A stretch of DNA of 64,000 nucleotides. It comes from Streptomyces odontomachi. GTDB lineage: Bacteria; Actinomycetota; Actinomycetes; Streptomycetales; Streptomycetaceae. The stretch is taken from the NCBI RefSeq assembly GCF_024435355.1, contig NZ_JAMJWG010000001.1, positions 310,001 through 374,000 of the forward strand, in the 5' to 3' direction. Below, in pieces: positions 1-6,735 of the stretch. A program made the translations under genes and the position numbers. Within the stretch, counting starts at the first letter, position 1, and each line of letters begins with the position of its first letter. Under the pieces are notes generated by a model that saw only the letters and a list, made by a program, of their open reading frames with translations, was not told where the DNA came from and did not search any database.

Positions 1-378
1 GTGGCGCACGGGGAGCGCAAGGCCGAATCCGACCCGCCCGATCGCGATGACCTCCACCAGCACGGGCAGACTCAGCGCGGTGATGGCGAGGATCCGCGTC
101 ACCAGGGAACGCAGGTAGGCGTCCGGGGTGAGCAGGGAGGGTTCCAAGGTGCCCTCCCAGCGGTCGTGGTCGACGACCTCCGCCGCGACGAACATCGCCT
201 GGGACCACATGCTCATGGCGAACGCGGTGAGGGCCACCGTGCCGGACAGTTCCGGTGCACCGTACGAGCGGACCGTGGTGAAGAAGACGATCGCGTAGAG
301 GGGGACGACGAGCACCGTGGTCAGCAGTCGTGGGGAGCGGATCATGAGCAGCCACTGCACCTGCACGAAGGCGAACAT
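1..378 (-). CDS. ABC-2 type transporter permease, N-terminal part only (cut by the window edge)
   Basis: The 126 codons read inward from 378 begin [19 protein letters not shown] and continue with hydrophobic stretches separated by short charged loops, as in drug or peptide export permeases of the ABC-2 family. The ATG overlaps the stop of the upstream ATPase gene (TGATG), so the two are almost certainly translationally coupled partners of one exporter. The gene runs off the left edge, so its length and C-terminus are unknown. By position it is the last visible gene of the minus-strand operon that starts with the 20-residue peptide gene at 4597. Export of the operon's product is an inference from that position. 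Confidence 0.75.
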   Translation of the reverse strand, partial: MFAFVQVQWLLMIRSPRLLTTVLVVPLYAIVFFTTVRSYGAPELSGTVALTAFAMSMWSQAMFVAAEVVDHDRWEGTLEPSLLTPDAYLRSLVTRILAITALSLPVLVEVIAIGRVGFGLALPVRH

Positions 379-1322
379 CAGAGGGCGAACTCCCGGTCCT
401 CGATGATGGTGCGGTAGACCTCGGCCAGGGTCGGCGAGGACACGGACAACTCGTGGACACCGGAGGCGGTGAGGGTCCGCAGCGCCTCGGACAGCGCACC
501 GTCCGCCGTGATCCCGAGCGTGAGATGACCTTGGGGGGTCGATCCGTGCACGGTGACGCCCGCGATCCTCGCGACGGCTTCGGCGGTGGCTGCGGGAACA
601 CCACCGGCGGTCACCGTCCTGGGCGCCCGAAGCCCCCGGAGGAGGTCTTTCGGGGCGCCCTCGCGCAGGATCCGGCCGTGGTCGATCAGTGCCACACGCG
701 AGCACAACGCCTGTGCTTCCTGCATGTCGTGGGTGGCCAGGAGCACGGTCGTGCCGCTGTCGCGCAACTCCTCGACCAGCCCGCGGAAGCCCTGGGCGGC
801 ATGCGGGTCCATGCCGCTGGTCGGCTCGTCCATGACGAGCACCCGCGGGTCGCGGAGCAGCGCGCGGGCCAGATGGATCCGCTGCACCATGCCGCGCGAG
901 TACGTCTCCACCCGGTCGTCGGCACGTGCGGTGAGGCCCAGACGCTCCAGCAGCTCGTCGGCGCGGCTGCGGCAGCGGCGGCCCGTCAGGCCCTGCATCG
1001 CGCCCCAGTACCGCAGGTTCTGCCGGGCGGTCAGCCGGCCGTAGAGCCCACGCTCGCCGCCGAGCACCAGGCCGATGCGCTCCCGCACCGCGGGCGCCTC
1101 GCGCACCACGTCGAGGCCGTCCACCCGGGCCGACCCGCTGGTGGGCAGCAGCAGCGTCGTGAGGATGCGCGACAGCGTCGTCTTCCCCGCGCCGTTGGGG
1201 CCGAGCAGCCCCACGACCTCGCCGCGCTCGGCATGCAGCCGCACCGCGTCGAGTGCGGTGACCTCGCGGCCCTTGCGGCTGCGGAACCGGCGGGTGAGAT
1301 CGTCGACCTGAACGGTGCTCAT
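378..1322 (-). CDS. ABC transporter ATP-binding protein
   Basis: This 314-residue cytoplasmic ATPase energises the neighbouring ABC-2 permease. The Walker A motif GPNGAGKTT lies at residues 41-49, the signature is [16 protein letters not shown], and Walker B is [10 protein letters not shown], followed by the switch histidine in [10 protein letters not shown]. The C-terminal ~80 residues resemble the accessory domain of drug-export ATPases. I chose the ATG at 1322, which gives the usual N-terminus [13 protein letters not shown] and overlaps the upstream stop by ATGA; an in-frame extension to 1433 would run deep into the upstream gene. Its place in a peptide-type operon suggests export or self-immunity for the product; the substrate cannot be read from the sequence. 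Confidence 0.9.
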   Translation of the reverse strand: MSTVQVDDLTRRFRSRKGREVTALDAVRLHAERGEVVGLLGPNGAGKTTLSRILTTLLLPTSGSARVDGLDVVREAPAVRERIGLVLGGERGLYGRLTARQNLRYWGAMQGLTGRRCRSRADELLERLGLTARADDRVETYSRGMVQRIHLARALLRDPRVLVMDEPTSGMDPHAAQGFRGLVEELRDSGTTVLLATHDMQEAQALCSRVALIDHGRILREGAPKDLLRGLRAPRTVTAGGVPAATAEAVARIAGVTVHGSTPQGHLTLGITADGALSEALRTLTASGVHELSVSSPTLAEVYRTIIEDREFAL

Positions 1323-2458
1323 GACAGTGCCTCCTCGGCGGCGTGCAGCTTCCGGAGTTCGGCGAGCGCCGAGTCGTAGGCCGACGGGTCCACCAGCTCC
1401 GTTTCGACCAGCAGGAACTCCCCGACGGGGCACCGCAGCAGCACGCCGTCGGCGAACTCGTGGAAGTGCGCCCCGTCGTCCGGGCGAGGCGCGGGGCCGG
1501 CCGGCAGGTGAAGGCCGTGCAGGGGCCTCGCGGTGTCCACGTGGGGCCGTCCGGTCGTGGCGCCGTCGCGCTGCCCGCTCCGTACGCGCCGGCGTTCCAG
1601 CTCCTGTGCGGCCGGGGTGCGCAGCAGCGTGAGCAGGTGGGTGTTGACAGCCGGTCTCGGCACGTCCTCGGCGTCGTCGAGCGCCTGCGCCAGCCGCAGC
1701 AGTTCGGGCGTGAGGCGGTAGCGTTCGCCGGCCGCGGCCAGCGCCGCGGGGGCCGGGCAGCCGGCGCTGTCCAGGGTGAAGGCGAGATCGAGGACGTCCT
1801 TGATGGTGAACGACCGCTGGAACGCCTCCTCAGCAAGGGCCAGCAGATCGCCCATGGCCTGGTCCTCGGGCGGTTCGGCCCGCACCGGAACCACCCCGGG
1901 CAGCCCGGGGTAGGCGAAGGTCGCCAGCTCGACGCGGTGTTCGGCGTCGAGGACGGGGTCAAGGCCGGGCCAGCGCAGCACCACGACCCAGTGCGTCCGA
2001 CCGGTGCCGTCGAGCACCGTCACGTTGACATCGCTCACCGGCCGGGTGCCCAGCACCGAGATGGCCGCCCGCCACAGGGCGGTCTCGTCGGGAACGTAGA
2101 CGTCCAGGTCGCCGCACGGGCGCAGCACCCCTGCCGGATAGCGCTCGGCGAGGGAGGGGCCCTTGAGCACGCGGGCTCCGGGGATGTCGGCCAGCAGGTG
2201 GGTGGCGAGTGCGCGGTAGTCCTCGACCCTGGCGCGCATCCGGCGGATCTCGTCCGTGCAGCCGCTGCCCAGGCTTTCGCCCTGGCGGGCGGCGACGGAG
2301 AGCACCAGGGGAACCAGGCGGCCGGGCAGCTCGCGGGCGCCTCGGACGAGGTTCCGCAGCGGTTCCTCGGGGTCCAGGCCCAGGGCCCCGAAAAAGGGGG
2401 CCAGGGTGAGCGGAGCCGGGCCGCAGGAGCGTTCGTGCGTTCCTTCGCACGTCACCAT
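1319..2458 (-). CDS. Nucleotidyltransferase-family protein of a RiPP-type operon
   Basis: This 379-residue protein has the motif LKG (about 98-100) followed by RPCGDLDVYV (113-122), with the paired aspartates D117 and D119 expected in the 'uncharacterised nucleotidyltransferase' family (PF14907-like). Members of that family recur in lasso-peptide and other RiPP clusters, where they are thought to modify a peptide or small molecule using a nucleotide. The rest is helical and leucine/alanine-rich. The ATG at 2458 overlaps the stop of the upstream GNAT-like gene by 7 bases, and its own stop overlaps the ATPase start. Family assignment rests on the motif and overall pattern; the substrate is unknown. 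Confidence 0.65.
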   Translation of the reverse strand: MVTCEGTHERSCGPAPLTLAPFFGALGLDPEEPLRNLVRGARELPGRLVPLVLSVAARQGESLGSGCTDEIRRMRARVEDYRALATHLLADIPGARVLKGPSLAERYPAGVLRPCGDLDVYVPDETALWRAAISVLGTRPVSDVNVTVLDGTGRTHWVVVLRWPGLDPVLDAEHRVELATFAYPGLPGVVPVRAEPPEDQAMGDLLALAEEAFQRSFTIKDVLDLAFTLDSAGCPAPAALAAAGERYRLTPELLRLAQALDDAEDVPRPAVNTHLLTLLRTPAAQELERRRVRSGQRDGATTGRPHVDTARPLHGLHLPAGPAPRPDDGAHFHEFADGVLLRCPVGEFLLVETELVDPSAYDSALAELRKLHAAEEALS

Positions 2459-3234
2459 GTGTGCTCCCAGAAGACGTGGTCGACCGACCAGTCGCCGCGC
2501 AGCAGGGCGTGCAGCACCAGGTCTGCCTGGCGGGCGGTGGCCTTCTCGCGCGGGTGCACGACGTGGCCGCGCAGCGGGCGTCCCCGGGTGGCCTGCACCG
2601 CGGCGGCGACCAGTGCCGAGGTGGCCGCGCGCCGGTGCGCCGCGTCGTCGACCAGGATGTCCACCAGTTCGGCGAAGACCTCCCCGGTGACCTCGTCCCG
2701 CTCGTCGAACAGGACGGTGCCGTGCCCGATGGGCAGGTCCGCGACGTGGGCGATGAAGGACCGTCGTGCCGGGCTCGTCAGGATGCCCTCGATGCCGCTG
2801 TGCCCGGCCGCTATCTCCTGGCCGGGGTAGGCGTTGCGGAAGGCCTGCACCAGCCAGTCGCGGATGCGGGAGTCGTCGTCGGGCACGGCGGGACGCACGC
2901 CCACCGCCGACTCGGGACGGGGCGGCGCGCCGTTCTCCGCAGAGCCGTGCCGGATGTAGGTGAGCCGGGGCAGCCACGGCGAGGGCAGCCGGACGTCGCC
3001 CACCACGCGCAGGAGAATCGACTGGGCCGCCGCGTGGCGCTCGTACAGGCGGTCGCAGAGGGCGCCGAGCGCGTGGGGGTCCTCGGGCAACCCGGCGTCC
3101 GTGTATTCGACCAGGACCTGCCGTCGGCCGGTGAACGGGTCGTCGTACCGGTCGGACACGAAGCGGTGTCCGAGCGTCTCGTCCAGGAGACCGGCCTGCT
3201 GGGCCCGTTCCAGGTAGCTGTCCGTCGTGGTCAC
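2452..3234 (-). CDS. GNAT-like acyltransferase with an N-terminal extension
   Basis: This is a 260-residue protein. The second half (about 110-260) has the order seen in GNAT acetyltransferases: a beta-strand start VGVRPAVPDDDSRIRDW, a central strand-turn FIAHVADLPIGHGTVLFDE, and a motif-A-like segment ELVDILVDDAAHRRAATSAL, though the classic RxxGxG/A is degenerate. The first ~100 residues are charged and match nothing I recognise. The GTG at 3234 overlaps the M16 peptidase stop (GTGA), so the genes are coupled. In this context acylation of the peptide product or immunity by acetylation are both possible. It could also be a GNAT-fold domain without acyltransferase activity. Confidence 0.5.
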   Translation of the reverse strand: MTTTDSYLERAQQAGLLDETLGHRFVSDRYDDPFTGRRQVLVEYTDAGLPEDPHALGALCDRLYERHAAAQSILLRVVGDVRLPSPWLPRLTYIRHGSAENGAPPRPESAVGVRPAVPDDDSRIRDWLVQAFRNAYPGQEIAAGHSGIEGILTSPARRSFIAHVADLPIGHGTVLFDERDEVTGEVFAELVDILVDDAAHRRAATSALVAAAVQATRGRPLRGHVVHPREKATARQADLVLHALLRGDWSVDHVFWEHTW

Positions 3235-4448
3235 GACGCCACCGGGCTGGCCGTGGCCCAGAAGCCGTCCCGTATCCGTGCCGCAGCCTCGCGCAGATCG
3301 TCGGAGTCCACCGCGTCGATCCGGGCGACCTCCTCGGTGGGGGACCACGCGTCGGCTGCGCTGCTGCGCAGGGCGAGGAAGCGGGCGCAGTCCAAGGGGG
3401 TGTCCATGGAAGTGAGCACGTGCATCCGTGCCTGGCGGCGGGCGGACGCGAGATCGTCGGGGTCGGGCCCCCGGGTGGCGACCTCGTCGAGCGCGCCCTG
3501 GATCACGGCGAGGGCCGCGTCGCCGTTGCCCGGCTCCACACCGGCCAGCACGCGCCACGCGCCGGTGAGCGCGTAACCGCGGTTCCACGCGTGGAAGGTG
3601 TAGGCGAGTCCCGCTTCGCCGCGCAGCTTGCGGTACAGCAGCGACGAAGGGCTGGAGCCGAGCAGTTGGGCCAGGACGTTGTAGTGCGGCCTGCGCGGGT
3701 CGTGGTCGGGCACCGAGCGTGCCCCCGCGCACAGCCAGGTGAACTCCGTCGACCAGCGCACCGGCTTCGGCGGTGGCGGCGGCGGCACCTCGGGCACGGT
3801 GCCGGGCACGCTGCCGATCGCGGCGAGGGTCTGCGGCCGCATCCCCGCCACCTCGGGATCGACCGTCTTCGGCAGCCTCGGACCGACCACGATCACGGAC
3901 AGGGACGAGGTCAGCAGGCGCTGCTCGTGTGCCGCAGCGACCGACGCGGTGTCGCACCGCTCGATGTCGTCCTTCCGTCCGCCCACCGGGCGTCCCATGG
4001 GGTGGCCGGGGAAGAAGTCCGCCAGGAACGCGTCCTGGACCACGTCGCTGTGGTCAGCGGCGGCGGCCGCCAGCTCCTGGAAGACCGCACGCTTCTCCTG
4101 CTCCAGGACCCCGTCGAGCCAACGCGGTTGCAGGACGGCCTGGTACAGCAGCGCGACGACCTCTTCGGCATCGTCCGGATGCACCTGGGCGTAGAAGAGC
4201 ATGCGGTCCACACCGGTCTCGGCGTTGGCGTGCCCGCCGAGCCGCTCGACGTGCTCGCTCAGCGACGGAACGGAGCCGACCGGCGTTGACATCAGAACGT
4301 GCTCCAGCACATGGGCGAGCCCGCACTGCCCCAGGGGGTCGAGTTGCGCCCCGTACCGCGATGCCAGGCACACGGTGGTCGTGCTCAGCCGCTCATCGAT
4401 CAGGCTGACCACGGGGACAAGGCCTTTCTGCGATGTGAACTCGTACAC
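3231..4448 (-). CDS. M16-family zinc metallopeptidase (PqqF/processing-peptidase type)
   Basis: This 405-residue peptidase has the inverted zinc motif HxxEH as HVLEH at residues 46-50. The third ligand is probably E125 in RAVFQEL, 75 residues after H50, the spacing usual in the family. An R/Y-type C-terminal half (GEAGLAYTFHAW near 300) is also present, so one chain contains both M16 lobes. I chose the GTG at 4448, 5-10 bases after GAAGGG, because the longer in-frame reading (to 4637) would translate through a 13-bp hairpin and the entire precursor gene. M16 enzymes mature PQQ and several RiPP precursors; here it is the obvious candidate to cut the 20-residue peptide encoded just upstream. 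Specificity is inferred from context. Confidence 0.85.
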   Translation of the reverse strand: MYEFTSQKGLVPVVSLIDERLSTTTVCLASRYGAQLDPLGQCGLAHVLEHVLMSTPVGSVPSLSEHVERLGGHANAETGVDRMLFYAQVHPDDAEEVVALLYQAVLQPRWLDGVLEQEKRAVFQELAAAAADHSDVVQDAFLADFFPGHPMGRPVGGRKDDIERCDTASVAAAHEQRLLTSSLSVIVVGPRLPKTVDPEVAGMRPQTLAAIGSVPGTVPEVPPPPPPKPVRWSTEFTWLCAGARSVPDHDPRRPHYNVLAQLLGSSPSSLLYRKLRGEAGLAYTFHAWNRGYALTGAWRVLAGVEPGNGDAALAVIQGALDEVATRGPDPDDLASARRQARMHVLTSMDTPLDCARFLALRSSAADAWSPTEEVARIDAVDSDDLREAAARIRDGFWATASPVAS

Positions 4449-4486
4449 GTCAGCCCTTCGTCCGGAAATTCGCCTTCGTCGAGCGG

Positions 4487-4518
4487 GTATGCCGCCACCC
4501 GGAAAGGTGGCGGCATAC
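4487..4518 (-). terminator. Hairpin between precursor and M16 peptidase, likely attenuator or partial terminator
   Basis: GTATGCCGCCACC and its exact complement GGTGGCGGCATAC form a perfect 13-bp stem with a 6-base loop. The hairpin lies 16 bases after the peptide stop codon and 38 bases before the peptidase start. No T-run follows on either strand. In RiPP operons a hairpin here usually lowers readthrough or protects the precursor end of the transcript, so that the peptide is made in excess over its enzymes. That role is inferred; the hairpin itself is directly visible. Confidence 0.7.
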
Positions 4519-4534
4519 CTCATTACGCCGCTAT

Positions 4535-4597
4535 TCAGCGGTCCTGCGGCTTCACCTTGTCCAGGCGGGGCCGAAGGATCGAGGCGTGCTTCACCAT
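4535..4597 (-). CDS. Candidate 20-residue precursor peptide
   Basis: The ORF encodes MVKHASILRPRLDKVKPQDR and stops with TGA at 4537-4535. An excellent Shine-Dalgarno sequence (AAGGAGAG) lies 5-8 bases before the ATG, much better than those of most genes here. The peptide is basic (seven K/R plus one H), has no Cys, Ser-rich or Thr-rich core, and ends in PQDR. It is first in an operon with an M16 peptidase, a GNAT-like protein, a nucleotidyltransferase and an ABC exporter, and is separated from them by a strong hairpin. Its length recalls PqqA, but the E-x3-Y motif is absent. It was too short to be noticed by ordinary gene calling. A leader peptide controlling expression is the main alternative. 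Confidence 0.6.
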   Translation of the reverse strand: MVKHASILRPRLDKVKPQDR

Positions 4598-4771
4598 GAT
4601 TCTCTCCTTGGTTGGATTCGGATCGGGCGAGAAGCACGTTAAGTGCCGCCCGACGGCTGCGGCAATGGCGATTTCCGCCTTGCGCACATCGAGGTGCACA
4701 CGGTCCCGGTTGTTGCTGATTACGGAAATTACGCTGCCTCAGCGGACCTCACCGCTGCTAGGTTCCGGCTC
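4598..4771. promoter_or_regulatory. Divergent promoter region between the precursor operon and the JmjC oxygenase
   Basis: These 174 bases separate the two divergent start codons and are less GC-rich than their surroundings. A short dyad GCAC-gttaa-GTGC lies at 4634-4646, and two ATTACG copies lie nine bases apart near 4719-4733. For the plus gene, TAGGTT (4759-4764) sits seven bases before the ATG at 4772 and could be a -10 box giving a leaderless transcript; no convincing -35 is seen. No clear -10 was found for the minus operon. Confidence 0.45.
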
Positions 4772-5728
4772 ATGGCAGCACAGACACTCGACGCATTGGT
4801 CGGCGATCCGAACTCGTCGTTCCGGTCGCACTGGCGCAGCCGGCCCGGGGTCTTCACCGTCGAGGGTGGGATGCCCAGCCCCTTCACCCTGGCGGACCTG
4901 GACGCGGCCCTGGCCGGCGGGCTGCTCAGGGAGCCGTACGTCGAAATGTGGCGGGACGGACGGCGACTTCCCGGCAAGGAATTCACCTCGTCCAGAGCCG
5001 TCGGGACAGCGGCTCCCACGGGATTCGCGGACGAAAGGAGGATCCACGCACTCCTCGACGAGGGGGCGACCATGCTGTTGCGCTGCGTCGACCAGTGGCA
5101 CGAGCCGACCCGCGAAGCGGTACGGGACCTCGCCGACGAACTCGGCCGTGCCGTCGAGGCGTTCTTCTTCGTCACCCCTGAGGGAAAGGCCGGACTGCCG
5201 CTGCACCGGGACGACGGGGACGTCTTCGTCGTCCAGGTGACGGGCAGCAAGAGCTGGCACGTGCACGAGGGCCCGGCGGACGCCACCTGGCACGCGGGCC
5301 GGGTGAAGGCCGACGAGCCGCAGCCCGCCGAGTTGTTCCACACCGTGCTGGGTCCGGGCGAGATCCTCTACGTCCCCCGCGGCTGCGCCCATCGCGCGAC
5401 CGGCCAGGACGGCCTGTCGGCGCATCTGTCCCTGGCCGTACGGGAGATCGGCGTGCGGGATCTCACCGAGAGCGTCCAGGAATGCGTGCTCCAGGGCGCG
5501 GACGACGCCATGGCCGCAGGGGAGGCAGGGCCGCTGCCCCTGTCCGACGCCGCCCTCGCCGCCGAGGCCAAGCGGATCCTGGGCACGGCACGCGAACGGC
5601 TGCTCGGCCTGACCGAAGACGACCTGGTGGCCCATGCGCGGCGGCGGCACCTGACGAGGATGCCGGTGCGGCCACCGGGACCCTCGCTCGGGGAGCGCGC
5701 CGCGGCGCGGTCGACACCTGCCCGCTGA
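4772..5728 (+). CDS. JmjC/cupin-type Fe(II)- and 2-oxoglutarate-dependent oxygenase
   Basis: This 318-residue protein carries a JmjC double-stranded beta-helix core. The iron ligands are H145 and D147 (LPLHRDDGD) and H207 (VPRGCAHRAT); K160 in VTGSKSW sits where the family usually binds 2-oxoglutarate. FFFVTPEGKAGLPLH and ILYVPRG are typical of the ribosomal-oxygenase (cupin_4) branch, which hydroxylates amino-acid side chains in proteins. I use the ATG at 4772 because the in-frame extension upstream overlaps the promoter region and is not protein-like. Divergence from the precursor operon suggests that it hydroxylates the peptide or its product, which is inference. The basic C-terminal tail after about 290 looks disordered. 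Confidence 0.75.
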   Translation: MAAQTLDALVGDPNSSFRSHWRSRPGVFTVEGGMPSPFTLADLDAALAGGLLREPYVEMWRDGRRLPGKEFTSSRAVGTAAPTGFADERRIHALLDEGATMLLRCVDQWHEPTREAVRDLADELGRAVEAFFFVTPEGKAGLPLHRDDGDVFVVQVTGSKSWHVHEGPADATWHAGRVKADEPQPAELFHTVLGPGEILYVPRGCAHRATGQDGLSAHLSLAVREIGVRDLTESVQECVLQGADDAMAAGEAGPLPLSDAALAAEAKRILGTARERLLGLTEDDLVAHARRRHLTRMPVRPPGPSLGERAAARSTPAR

Positions 5729-5774
5729 CAGGAGCTGGAAACGGGGCGGTAGCAGCTCGGCATCCACGTGCGGC

Positions 5775-5810
5775 ATACGGCAAGATCAACAGGATGCTGA
5801 TCATCCGTAT
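5775..5810. promoter_or_regulatory. Nested palindromic operator upstream of the LuxR-type gene
   Basis: An outer pair ATACGG (5775-5780) and CCGTAT (5805-5810) encloses an inner pair GATCA (5784-5788) and TGATC (5798-5802), giving a 36-base two-fold symmetric element. It ends 53 bases before the GTG start of the regulator gene. Such a symmetric site fits binding of a dimeric regulator, possibly the adjacent HTH protein itself. No search for further copies was possible. Confidence 0.5.
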
Positions 5811-5863
5811 ATCGGGCTCGGTGACTCTTGTCTGGCCGGTGATCAAGGCCAGAACGAGGTGAT

Positions 5864-6148
5864 GTGAAAGTCATGACCGATCGACCCGGGCAGCCAGCGC
5901 ACGCGGTGTTCCGACTGGCCCTTCCGAACAGCCTGACCCTCGACGAACGCCAACTCAAACTCCTTTCCTTACTGCTGGCCGGCAGTACGGATGTCAGCGC
6001 CGCGCACCGGCTGGGAGTCAGCCGCCGTACCGTGACCAACATGCTGCGTTCCCTCATGAACCAGCTCGGTGTGAACAATCGTTTTCAACTCGGCGTCGCG
6101 CTCGGCACGTATTCACGCTGCGAAACCGGGATGCGAAAACGCCGATAG
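5864..6148 (+). CDS. Small stand-alone LuxR-type HTH regulator
   Basis: This 94-residue protein consists almost only of a LuxR/FixJ-type helix-turn-helix. LTLDERQLKLLSLLLAG begins the domain and VSRRTVTNMLRSLMNQLGVNNRFQL covers the recognition helix and the last helix. There is no receiver or ligand domain, as in GerE-like regulators. The GTG at 5864 follows GAGG by four bases; an ATG at 5873 is the alternative. Codon 36 is TTA (5969-5971), so translation probably depends on the bldA tRNA. It stands at the head of the plus-strand biosynthetic genes and behind a nested palindrome, and is therefore a good candidate for their pathway-specific activator. Confidence 0.75.
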   Translation: MKVMTDRPGQPAHAVFRLALPNSLTLDERQLKLLSLLLAGSTDVSAAHRLGVSRRTVTNMLRSLMNQLGVNNRFQLGVALGTYSRCETGMRKRR

Positions 6149-6247
6149 ACGCCCCCGGGTATCCGATCCGCCCCCCTGCGCTGCCGGCCACGATCGCAGC
6201 ACCTCGAAAAGCGTGAAATGACGCAACGTCGCACAGGAGCGGAAGCA

Positions 6248-6721
6248 ATGACCTTCCCGATCGAAATTCACGACGATATTCACGACGATGTCGTGTACCG
6301 GGTCCTGCCCGGTACACGCGCCCTTTCCGCCTTTCCGGCAGACCGGGCCGGCCGTCGCGCCGAACGCCGGGACGGCCACCGGGACGGCCACCGGGGCGAC
6401 GGCCTGGACGGCGGCCGGGGCGACGGCGGCCCGACGGGCAGATCGCCCCCCTCGCCGGCCCACCCGGGCCCGTTCCGCCCCTGCGAAGCCACCGGCACCT
6501 GGCCGGCGACGCGACGGAGGCGCCTGATCGTGCGCGCCCGGCGGCACCCTCTCGGGACCGTCGTTCGGGCCGGCCGGCTCAGCTGCCCTGACACGGAACG
6601 AAACCTGCGCCGGCAGAGCCCACGCGACCGACTCCGCGCGTGCAGCCCCACCCGTTCGACGTTCCACCAGGGGGTTCGCAACCGGTTGCGGGTGTATGGC
6701 CGCTCCTTACCTCTTCGCTGA
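6248..6721 (+). CDS. Uncertain small basic protein, possibly a second precursor-like gene
   Basis: A reading frame of 157 codons starts at an ATG eight bases after AGGAG (6235-6239). Its first 33 residues (MTFPIEIHDDIHDDVVYRVL and on to FPADR) look like a folded or leader-like segment. They are followed by a D/G/H/R-rich stretch containing two tandem GACGGCCACCGG units, then an Arg/Pro-rich tail. Third-position GC stays high for most of the frame, which supports coding, but the composition is also what an empty GC-rich frame can give. It ends 14 bases before the flavoenzyme start and contains a TTA codon near the end. It could be a small biosynthetic partner, a peptide precursor or an unreal gene. 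Confidence 0.35.
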   Translation: MTFPIEIHDDIHDDVVYRVLPGTRALSAFPADRAGRRAERRDGHRDGHRGDGLDGGRGDGGPTGRSPPSPAHPGPFRPCEATGTWPATRRRRLIVRARRHPLGTVVRAGRLSCPDTERNLRRQSPRDRLRACSPTRSTFHQGVRNRLRVYGRSLPLR

Positions 6722-6735
6722 CCTGGAGTTCTCGC

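Noticed and set aside
4449..4637. In-frame N-terminal extension of the M16 peptidase
   Set aside because: It would translate through the 13-bp hairpin and the whole precursor region in another frame, and the extra residues do not resemble the family; GTG 4448 has a ribosome site.
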